This document shows, piece by piece, positions 34,220 through 45,679 of a stretch of 64,000 nucleotides of DNA. Location: assembly GCA_028551475.1 (NCBI GenBank), contig CM052359.1, positions 26,165,583-26,229,582 of the forward strand, given 5' to 3'. The DNA is from Casuarina equisetifolia. Taxonomy: Eukaryota > Streptophyta > Magnoliopsida > Fagales > Casuarinaceae. The first letter of the stretch is position 1. Each line of letters opens with the position of its first letter. Under the pieces are notes generated by a model that did not search any database, was not told the DNA's origin, and saw nothing but the letters and a program-made list of their open reading frames with translations. The position numbers were made by a program, and so were the translations under genes.

Positions 34220-35502
34220 ATAAGTGTTCGGTGAATTTTATATGCAAGTGAACATGTCGAACAAGTAATATAATGATAAGAAAGATATCGTCCCACAGAG
34301 ATTGGTGATTACTAGACCAACTAATTACTAACGATGAATAACTCATAGAATTTATTTAGCAAACCAAATTGATAGATGATAGATTAACTAACTAAATATA
34401 AGAAAACTTAATAAAAGAAATATGTTAAAGCATATGACTTCACCATAATTACTAGGTACTAATATTGATTATTTATGCTTGCAAGAGAGATAATATCTAT
34501 GTGATGGCGGAATTTCCTAATTTATTTACTATCCTATGTCTAGGTATAGCAAACCTACTTAGTTCATTAATTCACTATATCTCTATATGTGAATTGAAAC
34601 AAACCAAATGCATTAGGATCTATGAATATTTCCAGTTTACACCGAAAGCCACACAAACAATATGGTATATGTCTATCCATATTTAATCTATGGTTACATA
34701 TTACAAGAAGCAACTGCATGCTATTTCCTGTCAGTCTTTAACATGCAAATCAAGTCATCTAAGTGGTAGCTAATCACCTAAAAACATTAAACTCCGTAAT
34801 ATATAACTTCACATAAATAAAATATCTTGCAAAACATAATAATCATAAGATTCATACCATCATAATTAGGTTACATCGTAGCTCTAACAAAAATAAACTA
34901 AAACATAAAGAAATAATGAGGAAGAATGGTAATAAGAAATAAAGAAGGCATCTTGAATCCAAGAACAAGAAGTCTGTCACCCTTTTTGTCTTCTCTTCAA
35001 GAAAACCTTGAATTCTTGGCCTCTCTCTTGAATTGTGCTCAATTTCCTCCTCCCTTCTTTTGCCTCTTCTCTTCTCTTAAATAGGGTTTAGGTTTAGACC
35101 TATCTCCTATCCTAGTAGAATTGGGTTTTAGAGACCTAAAACAATTGGGTTTTAGAGACCTAAAATAATTGGGTTTTGAACTCCTAAATTAATTGAGACT
35201 TAATTCCTAACATGACTGGATTTTCTATTTAAATAGAAAATCCAATAACAATAGAAAATCTAATAACAATTATCCAAAGCCCAAGCCCATCTTGACTCTC
35301 TTGATCTTGATATTACAATTTTGCCACACAATAAGCATCAGGTTCTCCATGTTCATCCCTTTTCTCTTTGCCTCCTTGTGCTACAAAAACAAGACAAATT
35401 TAAATAAATAAGAGGAGTTCAAATATTTTCTCATAAGCATTGTATTATTTATTGCCTAAAAAATAGGTAAAATAACTCTATAAAAATAGAGTTATCAATA
35501 AG
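34220..35502 (-). mobile_element. Solo LTR, copy 1, inside R pseudogene
   Basis: 1273 bp (34225-35497) bounded by TG...CA and flanked by the 5-bp duplication ATAAG (34220-34224 and 35498-35502). It splits the LRR codons between LPLDL and FPKLY. The minus-strand start TGATAACTCTATTTTTATAG is a near-perfect palindrome. The reverse complement of this element recurs at 41305-42602. No ORFs and no internal terminal repeats, so a solo LTR (probably of a gypsy or large copia element) fits best. Confidence 0.88.
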
Positions 35503-38500
35503 TCCAATGGAAGGGTCTTAAGTGAATTGCAGGAGCTCAAATTCAAACTTGCAAGAAATGGAAATTTCTCATTTCTTGAAAACTCAAAATTTTCACACCC
35601 TATAATATTAAGTTTTTTTAATGTAAAGGAAAGACCACCCCTTGGAAGGGATTTTAGTGCGCCACAGAAATGGATAGTTAAATTTTGTAGACAACTGTTT
35701 ATCATTTCCCCGGAAGAGGCTTCTAACTTACTACAAAAACTAATGACGAGAGATTTTAATGTACAAGGAAAACCACCCTTCGAAAGGGACTCAAGTGCAT
35801 AACAGTAATTGATAGTTAAGCATTCCAGATAGTTGTCTATCATTTCCTCGAAAAGGAACTCTAACTTGTCACAATTCTTGATGGTGAGAGTTTTTACTGT
35901 AAAAGGAAAGCTACCCTTTAAAAGGGACTTTAGTGCAAAAAGGTTTTCTATGTATAACTCCTGTAGAAAGCTGTGAGAATTTATCATTCCTTTGGGAAAG
36001 ATCTCTAAATTGTCACACCTTATGATATTAAGTCTTTTTAATGCAGAGGGAAGACCACCATTATGAAGGGAGACAAATGATGAACATTGGCCGATGCTTA
36101 ACTCATGAAGAGAATTGTCAAATTTTGTCATTCCTTTGGGTAAGAACTCTAATTTCCCATAATATTCGATGTCGAGGACTTCTATCGTAGAAGGGAGACC
36201 ACTAAATTTTAGTGCATCTAATCCAGAAGTTTTAAGCATTCTTAATCCAATTGGCAAGTCCTCTAACAAAACCTTGCAATTTTTTAGCTTTAATTCACAT
36301 AGAATTGTAGTCCTCGAAAGCGAAGTCACTAGTAGTGGGCATCCCCAAATGTCAAGTTCACCTAAAGAAGGAAGATATACAGGTAAGCTTCCAACTAGCT
36401 TCGGACAACCCATAACACAAAGCTTTGGAAGCTGACAAAAAGCTCCAACTCCATTCTTGACCTCAGGTAAAACCCATTTTTCCCACTTTTTCAGCTCGTA
36501 GAATCTTGGATCCTTTAGGACTCTGAATGGTGTAACTGAAGAAGAATCAGTGCAATAAAACTCATGACCAGCTGAAATAACTGTATTAAACCCATTAATT
36601 GAAAGAATCTTTAGAGAGGGAAGTTGTCCAAGGGGTGGCAAGATCTTGCAATCCCTACATTCTTCAAGTATAACGGACATTAATTTAAAAAAGGAAGTGT
36701 CTCCTAACCAATTTGAAAAACTTGTACCAGGATAAGAGCAAATATAAAGCTTTCTTAAGTTTGTATGAGGCTTTAAATTATTGAGGACCAAATCTTGACT
36801 TCCTGAAATATGAATATTTGTATCAACATCCCATTCCAATTTCAGCTCATTGAGGCCTTGTTTATTTCTCAAGCTTGCATCTTAAGCATTAGTAGCAGAG
36901 TCAACATTTTGGAGCCCCACAATATTAATTGATCCTCAAAGATGTTTAAGCTTCCCTAACTCTGCAATGGAACACCCACCATTTTTGCCGATGACAAATG
37001 ATGTCAATGTTTGGAGACATTCTAATTTGCCAAGTTGCGTTGGCATATCTTCTATGTCAGTATCCAATGAAGAAGATGACACTGTTTAAGTACTATTTAG
37101 GTACTGTTGAGGTACTGTTTAATATTGTTTGAATTACTGTTGACGGGTACTGTATGTTTGGTATTATTGACGATATTGTTCACTGTACACATGATAATGT
37201 TCATAGGTACTGTTCACGAGTATTGTTTGACCATTGACCAAGTCAAATTTTATTAGAATTTTATTTTTTTTATGCAATAAATTTGTATGTGTGATATGCA
37301 ATTTTGTTTCACACATTTTGTATGGTAATTTTGTTATATGCATTATGATTTCGCATAAATTATACCATATGGAGTTGCATACTATTTGATGACACACATA
37401 TTTTTGAATAAATAGTATGTTATTTGTGCAACACTTGGTTGTTGTTATTTTGTGTAATTCAATGATGAATGTCCCTCGTCAATTTGTGATTTGAATTACA
37501 TATTTTTGAAGTGAGTAAGTTTTTGAATAAAACCCGCGGTACAATTGGGTCTCGTGATTTGGTTAGGTAGTGATACCAAAGTGGCATAACTTGATTGAGT
37601 TATGGGATTTCTATTTTGTGCTGAAGTAGGATTTCTTTGATTCTAGTGTATAGTTATACTCCCAAAAGAGGTGACTATGTATTGGAATTTGAAGAATAGC
37701 ATAGTTTGTATCTGTGAGTTTTGATGATCTAAGTAGTCTATACACCTAAAGGTGGTGGACTATAAGGGTGTGGTATTGGCTTATAACTACTACTATATTG
37801 AGAGTGTTACAATTTTTGTATCATTCATTTAGCCCAAAGGTGTTTGAATGATTATGTAAGCTTTCATTTTGTTTACTCACTAGATGCTAATTTTCTTTTG
37901 CATCGTTTTTGTTAGTCACCTTCTCTATAAACAATGCTCAAGTCACTATTGAGGTTCTTACTGGTGCTAATTACAAGAAGTGGAAGGAAGATATCTTATT
38001 TGCTGTGGAAGCAGCAAAGATTGAAACTACTCTCAAATTGGATAAGCCTGCTGATTTGACTCTAGAGAGTACTAAGGAACAGAGGCTCAACTATGCTAAA
38101 TGGGAAAGATGTAATAAGTTTTACCTTCTGACTATGAAAAGGACTATCCAAGAACACCTTAAGTGTGATTATTTGAGGAATGCACAGCTAAATAATTTTT
38201 TGGGACTATTTCATAACGTAATAGAGTGTTTTCCCATGCTGAGATAAGTTCTTTGATACAAGTTCTTTTCAGTATGAGGTATGATGGAATTGAGAACATC
38301 AGAGATTACATTATGAGGATGGTGCAATATCAGATGAAGCTTAAGGCTTTAGAAATGGTATTTTCTAAGTAGAGTATTGTGCATCAAGCTTTAATTAACT
38401 TTCCTGCTGATTATACCATTATCAAGACATCCTATAACAACAATTTGTAGGATTGGACTGTTGATGATCTGATAGAGAAGTTTATAGCTAAAGATAATAA

Positions 38501-41299
38501 GTTAAAGAATGAAAAGTCTCATTCAGCTTTGTTTTCTCAAGCTTCTAGCTCCAATCAAGGAAAGAGACCCTTAAATCAGCCTCAGTGGGAGCAAAAAGTT
38601 AATTAGCCTTAGAGGGAGTAGAAAGTTACTCAACCTAACAACAAGGTCCCAGGAACTTCTAATTCTAATAATAATAATAGGTTAGCAGTGAACATGAAGA
38701 ATATTCAATGTTTATTCTGCAAGAAAATGGGATGAGGAACTTCTAATTCTACTACAAGTTTAAGAAATTGTTAGCTAAGCGTCAGGGTAAAAGTATACAT
38801 TCTTTGATTAATATTTGTGAATCTAATTTATTTAAGGTATCATCTAGCTCTTGGTGGCTAAATTGTGGAGCAATTAATCATGTTGCTTTTACTATTTAGG
38901 GGTTCGTAAACATGAGGAAGCCAAACCTTGATAAAAAAATACCTCTATGTTAGAAACAACCAGAAAGTGGAAGTAGAGCTTGTTGGAGATGTCATCCTTC
39001 TTTTGGAAAGTAGTTTTAGGATGACTTTGAGTGAAACTTTTTATGTACCATCGTTTAGGCAAAATTTGGTTTCACTTTCTGTACTTAACAGTTCTGGATA
39101 TGTATTTGAATTTAATAACACAATTGTTACAATATTTTATAATGCAAGTTTGATTGGCAATTGTGTTATGTCAAATGGCTTGTTCAGATTGGTTTTATCT
39201 CCACATGAAATTTATGTTACTTCTACTGTTAATAAAAATGTTTCTAAAAGACCTTTTACTAAGGATTTGTCTTACACATTGTGACACAAAAGACTTAGCC
39301 ATATCTCTAAAGATAGAGTAAACAGGTTGATCAAATCTAATATTTTACCTACTCTTAATAATGATCTAGAGGTTTCTGTAGATTGTTGTAGAGGTAAGCT
39401 AACCAAAATAAAGAAGAAAAAGGTAGCTCATAATTTTGAATTGTTAAAAGTGATTCACACTAATATTAGTGATCCCTATCAAGTAACTTTGTGTAGTAAT
39501 GCATACTTCATTACATTTATTAATGATTTCTCTCATTATGGATATGTTTACTTAATTAAGGAAAAATCTAAATCACTTGAAAAATTCAAAGTGTTCAGAA
39601 CTAAGGTTGAAAAGCAGTCAGGGAAAAGCATAAAGATTGTTAGATCTGATCGGGGTGGTGAATATTATGGCAAACATGGTGAAGTAAGCTAGATTATGAG
39701 TCCATTTGCTCAATATTTATAGAATTCTGGGATAATTGGACAATTTACTATGCCTGGAAGCCCCGAACAGAACGATGTAGTTGAGAGGTGAAATTGTACC
39801 CTTATGGAGATGGTTAGATGTATGATGAGTAAAACTAATCTACCACTTTTTCTATAGGGAGAAGCTTTGAAGACTACTATGTATATTCTCAATCGCGTTC
39901 CTACTAAGGCTGTGCCATTAACTCCTTTTGAATTATTTACAAGACGCAAACCTAGCCTGAATCATCTAAAGGTTTGGGATGTCCTACAGAGGTCCAATTA
40001 TATAATACAACCTTAAGCAAGTTGGATTCTAGAACAATCAGATGTTATTTTGTGTCTTACCTAGAGTACTCTAAAGGGTATTGTTTTTATAACCCTACTG
40101 GAGGTACTAGAATTGTTGATTCCTTAACAGCTAAGTTTCTAGAACTTGATGTTGCAGAAAGTGGTATTAGTTCTCTACTAAGAAAGAATAGTAATGATGT
40201 TGATATGAATATACGGTATCCTCTATCTATTCAATTAGATGAAATTGTATAGGAACCTGCTGTTGGTACAGCGTCTGTAAAGGTTTCACTTATTCAGAAT
40301 CAGAATACAGAGATTCCTCCTTTTAGGAGATCTAATAAGGAGAAAAGACCTACTATTCATCCTGATTATCTAGTTTATCTTGGAGAGCATGGCTATGACA
40401 TCGGTGTTGTTGAGGATCCAGTGACTTATACTCAAGCTATTTCTAGCCCTCAGTCTGATTTTTGGAAAGATGCCATGAGAGATGAAATGCAATCTATGAA
40501 GCATAATAATGTTTGGGATCTAGTAGAGTTACCTAAGAAATGCAAGCCTATTGGTTGTAAGTGGGTATTTAAGACTAAGAAAGATTCCAAAGGAAAGATA
40601 GAATGGTTTAAGGTCAGATTAGTCGCCAAGGGATTCACTCAAAGAGATGGAATTAACTATAATGAGACATTCTCACCAGTTTCATCTAATGATTCTTTTA
40701 GGATGATAATGGCTTTTGTAGCACATTTTGATATGGAGTTGCTACAGATGGATGTTAAGACAACTTTTCTGAATGGGGATCTTGATGAAGAGACCTATAT
40801 GCTTCAACTAGAGGATTTTGCATAAAGTAATTCTGATGAACTTGTTTGTAGATTTAAGAAGTCTATTTATAGTCTTAAACAAGCTCTAGACAATGGTATT
40901 TGAAGTTTGATACTTATATTACATTTTATGGTTTTGTTGAAAACCCTGTTGATCATTACATATACATTAAGGTCAGTGGGAGTACACCGATTTTCTTGAT
41001 CCTTTATGTAAATAATATCTTGCTTGCATGCAAAGATATGGTGTTACTTCAAGAAACTAAAAGACTTTTGTCTTTAAAGTTTGATATGAAGGACCTTGGT
41101 GAAGCATCTTTTATCCTAGGTATTGAGATCTTTAGAGATCATTCACGCCGTATTTCTTTCTCATAGCACATATATTGATCGTGTTTTAGCCAAATTTAAT
41201 ATGCAAGATTGCAAACCTTGCAATGTTCCTGTTCTTAAGGGTAAAAAGCTACACTTGATGCAATGTCCTAAGAATGATGCTGAGAAAGAATTGATGAAA

Positions 41300-42607
41300 A
41301 ATGTTGATAACTCTATTTTTATAGAGTTATTTTACCTATTTTAGGCAATAAAGAACTTTAATAATTGTGAGAAAACATTTGAACTCTTCTTTATTTACCT
41401 AAATTTATTTTGTTTATGTAGCACAAGGAGGCAAGGAGAAAAGGGATGAACATGGAGAGCCTGATGCTTATTGTGTGGCAAAATCGTAATATCAAGATCA
41501 AGGGAGTCAAGATGGGTTTGGGCTTTGAATGATTGTTATTAGATTTTATTGTTATTGGGTTTTCTAAATAATTAGAAAACCTAATCATATTAGGAGTTCA
41601 AAGCCTAATTAAATTAGGAGTTCAAAACCTAATTAAATTAAGAGTTCAAAACCCAATTGTTTTAGATCTCTAAAACCCAATTCTACTAGGATAAGAGTAG
41701 GTCTAAACCTAAACTCTATTTAAGAGAAGAGAAGAGGCAAAAGAAAGGAGAGGAGGAAATTGAGCACAACTCAAGAAAGAGGCCAAGAATTCAAGGTTTT
41801 CTTGAAGAGAAGACAAAAAGGGTGACAGACTTCTTGTTCTTGGATTCAAGATGCCTTCTTTATTCCCTATTATTATTCTTCCTCATTATTTCTTTATGCT
41901 TTAGTTTATTTTTTGTTAGAGCTACGATGTAACCTAATTATGATGGTATGAATCTTATGATTATTATGTTTTACAAGATATTTTATTTATGTGAGTTATA
42001 TATTATTATGCTTAATGCTTTTAAGTGATTGGCCACCACTTGAATGATTTGATGTGCATGTTTGAGACTGAGAGGTAATAATATGCAATTGCTTCTTATA
42101 ATATATAACCATGAATTAAATGTGGATAGACATATACCATGTTATTTGTGTGGCTTTTGGTGATAAGATAATCAAAAGATTTATTGTAAACTGGGAATGT
42201 TCATAGATCCTAATGCATTTGGTTTATTTCAATTCACATATAGAAATATAGTGAATTAATGAACTAAGTAGGTTTGCTATACCTAGACATAGGATAGTAA
42301 ATAAATTAGGAAGTTTCGCCATCACATAGATATTATCCCTCTTGCAAGTATACATAATCTACATTAGTACCTCATAGTTATGGTGAAATCGGACACTCTA
42401 ACATATTTTGTGTATTTAGTTTTATTAAATTTAGTTGATTAGTTTATTCTTTATCAATTTGGATTTGTTAGATAAATTCTAAGAGTTATTCACTGTTAGT
42501 AATTAGTTGGCATAGTAATCACCAATCTCTGTGGGACGATACTTTTCTTATCATTATATTACTTGTTCGACATGTTCACTTGCATTTAAAATTCACCGAA
42601 CAAATGT
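41300..42607 (+). mobile_element. Solo LTR, copy 2, nested in Copia-2
   Basis: 1298 bp (41305-42602) with TG...CA ends and the 5-bp duplication AATGT (41300-41304 and 42603-42607). It separates the RT C-terminal part (ending near KNVDNS) from the following NVPYASVVGNFMYA. Same family as 34225-35497 but in the opposite orientation. CTCTATTTAAGAGAAG near 41715 looks like a TATA region of the former LTR promoter. Confidence 0.9.
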
Positions 42608-43903
42608 ACCATATGCTTCAGTAGTTGGCAATTTTATGTATGCACAAGTTTGTACAAGACCTAATATTGCCTTTGCTACAAGACTTTTTGATAGATTTCA
42701 GTCTAACCCAGGTCATGATCATTGGATTGCTGCCAAGAAGGTTATGAGGTACTTGAAAAGAACAAGAGATTATATGCTCATATACAAACATGTAGACAAC
42801 TTACAATTAGTGGGTTATTCAGATTCATATTCAGATTATGCAGGCTGTTCTGATGATTTGAAGTCTACATTTGGTTATGTTTTCATGATGGCTGGTGGTG
42901 CAGTTTCATGGAAAAGTTCTAAGCAAACTATGGTCACATCTTCCACTATGCACACTGAGTTTATAGCTTGTTATAGAGCTTCCATACAAGCTGTTTGGAT
43001 GAAGAACCTCATAAGATAAATGATCTCACTTGATTTTATTGATAGGCCGATTCCGTTGTACTGTGACAATAGTCCAGCAGTATTGTTTATTAATAACAAC
43101 AAAAGTATTAAAGGGGCCAAGTACATTAAGATCAAGTATTTGACTATTAAGGAGCTAGTTAAGAAAGGTGACATTACTGTAGAGCTAATTAGCACAGATG
43201 CTATGTTAGCTGACCCACTCACTAAAGGACTTGCTCCTATAGTGTTTTCTAGACATGTTGTAAACATAGGATTAGTAGCGTCTTTGGATGCTTTTGTTTA
43301 ATAGGAGTTATTGTTCTATGATATTTTGTTATGTAGTAAACTTAGTTTTACTTATATTGCTTGTTGTATGTTGTTTTCATAGAACATGTTTTTCTATAAG
43401 ATAGGTATGAAAAGACTTAAGGGATGTGCAACCTTAAGCATTTGGTTGGGGCATTTATTGATAAGCCATATTTTGATGTCTTGTAGCACTTAAATTTATA
43501 CTTGAGTATTATAAACAAGACATATTGGTTCATTAGAACCTTTATATAGTTCTCCAATGACTATATGTCAATGACTGTGTATGTCGATTTTAAGGAGAAT
43601 TGGGACTGACAAGAAAGATAATACATAAGGTTATTTACCTAGTGTTATTTGTTTGCCACACTACCATACTAAATCCATGTTAGTAGAGTGGATAGCCCTT
43701 ATGACTATGGTTAGTGCTATGTCTTTTAATTGGCATAGTTACTGCTATGATTTGAGGGTTTTGAAACTTTATAGGACCGGATTTGCAATGAGGAACTGTC
43801 GTTCGACCAATATAAAAACCTTTTCAAAATTATTTTCATATATATAACTTATATTAATATTATATTTATTTTATGCACATTGATATGCCTAAGTGGGAGA
43901 TTC

Positions 43904-44562
43904 TTAGCTTATTTTGTAAGCTCAAGTAATGTGGGCTTTATCAATGAGCATAAACAGTTCTCTTATGAAGGTATATTAATGTAATTAATATTAGTTTAGT
44001 TAATTAGACAGATTTTGACCTTAATTGAGAGTATGGTGCTAGCTAGTGTAAGCCTTAGTGCACTTTATAGAACTGTGATGTGTCAAGACTATTTAGTAAG
44101 CACGTTTTATGATATATCGGCTAAGTCCCCCCTTTAGCTTAAATTATGTGCATTGGGCTCAGTATATGGAATCAATGTTTGTGGTAGGGGTATAACGGTC
44201 AATTTCATAGTGATCACTGTTCACGCACTGTGTATGTACTGTTCACAGACACTATTCACAGACATTGTTCACAATATCTGTTTAAAAGAGAAACTCTATT
44301 CTCATTTATGCTATCCGAATAGAATCGAACACTTCCCCAACCATGTTTTGCTAATCTAACTCTGTTTCTGAGCTCCAGCTTCACATTGGCTAGCATGATT
44401 AAGAAATAAAGGGTAAGATCTTAGCCAAGATCCTTCTATAAAGATAGGGTCACCTTCAGGTACGTTTTCTCGTTTTGTATATTTTATTTCAACTCATTAT
44501 CAACCTATAATTGATGTTAGATCTTGTTTTGAGTCTCGTTTAAGACAAAGCTTTTTCCAACA
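43904..44562 (+). repeat. Putative 3' LTR of Copia-2
   Basis: It follows AAGTGGGAGA and ends CCAACA at the R-gene junction. It contains repeated CTGTTCAC motifs (44205-44275), a known habit of some copia LTRs. The start is uncertain: TTCTTAGC may be a mutated TG terminus. No second copy is in the window, so the assignment rests on position and end sequence only. Confidence 0.5.
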
Positions 44563-44833
44563 AGGAATGCCTCTTCAACTTCTGTAGGAGTCTGTCGGAT
44601 GGCTTTCAATGCTAAAAGAAGTCTTTGAACTCACCAAATGCTAGTTTTTTGGAAAATTCTTCCAGAAAGGGAGAGAGAATCATGGATACAACGTCAGCCA
44701 TGTTTTTGCTTAGGAAATCAAAGGGAAATGAACGAAAGTGATTGCAAGGATAGGGAAGCCCTAAGATTGCAAGGTATCCTTCTTGCCCACCAAAGTAGAC
44801 TAGCTCTCTAGAGCATTTGGCCAACTTTCAAGC

Positions 44834-45190
44834 CGTGACGTTTGTGTTACTTTTAGCCGCTTCGATTTGTGTAGGGAAGTTGCCAATAAGTTTCCCAACC
44901 ATTTTCCCACAACGCTAACGACAATTGATTATTTTTATTATTATTATTTTCCTCTCAAATTTGAAGAGTAAATCAACAGCATGGCTTTACCCACCTTGGA
45001 TTGGAGCTACTGACTCGAGGTGGGTGTATAATTTCTCAAGCTAGCCGTAGTCGAATAATTATCACTCACCATAACTATGGGCAAAGGGAAAAAAAGGACG
45101 CATTTCACATTACAATATTTCATTCATAAGACCAAACTGTTCAGTAAAACTGGACAAATATTCATAGGAAAATGAAGCAACCGATGGAGA
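44834..45190 (-). repeat. R-gene 5' flank module, copy A
   Basis: Matches 55843-56200 (shared CGTGACGTTTGTGTTACTTT, GAAGAGTAAATCAACAGCAT and ACTGGACAAATATTCA). It lies about 130 bp upstream of the unit-A R start. At 45190 it is joined directly to a SEC24 fragment, whereas at the other copy 7.1 kb separates the same two sequences. Confidence 0.8.
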
Positions 45191-45239
45191 ATTTTCACAT
45201 AAAATGGTGGAATAATGACCAAAAACTCCTTGCTAGACA

Positions 45240-45640
45240 ACACTTACTTAGTTGGTACCTGGAAAGCACATTCTCAGCCATCCTGCAATTTATCATCAAG
45301 TTTTAGGATTACCATAATGGTTTTCCCACAATCAATCTGCACAATAAAAAACAATAGAAGCAAGGTCTACATAAGTCTAGGTGGTGATAAATACATCAAC
45401 ATAAACCTATAAGGAGATAAAACAATGGGAGAGCCTTGTTAGGATTACCTGCTACAATACTTGCTAAGTATCACAACCTATAACCACAGCAGAACTTGGA
45501 AGTACGACTGACTAGTAAAAAATTAAATGGGAACTACTCAAAGTTCACTTGATAATCAGCAAACTAAATAGCCATTTCCTTCAAAGTCATGTCCATAGGT
45601 TGAAGTAATTCATGGGCCTCCTTAAATCGAATAACAAAAA
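45240..45640 (-). pseudogene. SEC24-like fragment (three exons), copy 1
   Basis: SEC24 is the cargo-binding subunit of the COPII coat at the endoplasmic reticulum. Read on the minus strand: EAHELLQP and TLKEMAI, then a TAG (45565-45567), then FADYQ at the exon end (about 45551-45617); VYVDVFITT, a stop, TYVDLASI (about 45355-45415); and DCGKTIMVILKLDDKLQ, ending in a TGA codon (45274-45276) followed by ECAFQ. These match the plant SEC24 stretch around KLLQPADKTLK, VFITTQTYVD and DCDKTIMVTLK. The exons that normally lie between the TTQTYVD and DCDKTIM segments (about 95 codons) are missing. Same structure and same TAG as the copy at 63.4-63.7 kb. Confidence 0.82.
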
Positions 45641-45679
45641 GTTATTCACAAATGCAAGAGCACAAGCTTTTGTCAAAAG

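Larger units (their letters stand above)
37069..44562 (+). mobile_element. Degenerate Ty1-copia element (Copia-2), plus strand
   Basis: Gag near 37909-38250 (LTGANYKKWKEDILF), a trace of zinc knuckle near 38700 (CLFCKKMG), pre-integrase HKRLSHIS after a TGA, and integrase 39330-39690 (FINDFSHYG, RSDRGGEY). RT from 40421 (WVFKTK, QMDVKTTFLNGDLDEE) has YVNN near 41005 in place of the catalytic YVDD. RNase H 42620-43300 has SWKSSKQT and CDNSPA. Many stops break the frame. The element ends in TTTTCCAACA at 44562, next to R-gene sequence. A polypurine-like AAGTGGGAGA at 43894-43903 suggests a 3' LTR of about 660 bp. I find no matching 5' LTR at 37069-37600, so the left end is rearranged. Confidence 0.88.
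33570..44701 (-). pseudogene. CC-NBS-LRR pseudogene, unit A, interrupted by transposons
   Basis: The 5' end (44563-44701) reads MADVVSMILSPFLEEF, with TAG at codon 30 (44612-44614) and TGA at codon 32. The homology stops at about 44562, where a copia element begins. It resumes at about 37068 in the LRR (GKLECLQTL region) and runs to 35503, is interrupted by a solo LTR, and continues 34219-33570 to KIATVE, TAG, then KWIN and a final TAA at 33570-33572. The intact neighbour has about 1.8 kb, coding most of the coiled coil, all of NB-ARC and the first LRRs, between these break points; none of it is present. Further stops lie near 36882 and 36932. The LRR blocks are long and otherwise open, which shows a once functional paralogue of the 48751-52923 gene. 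Confidence 0.92.

Noticed and set aside
37069..37600. 5' LTR of Copia-2
   Set aside because: It shares only loose CTGTTCAC-type motifs with the 3' end and no colinear match, so I did not annotate it as an LTR.
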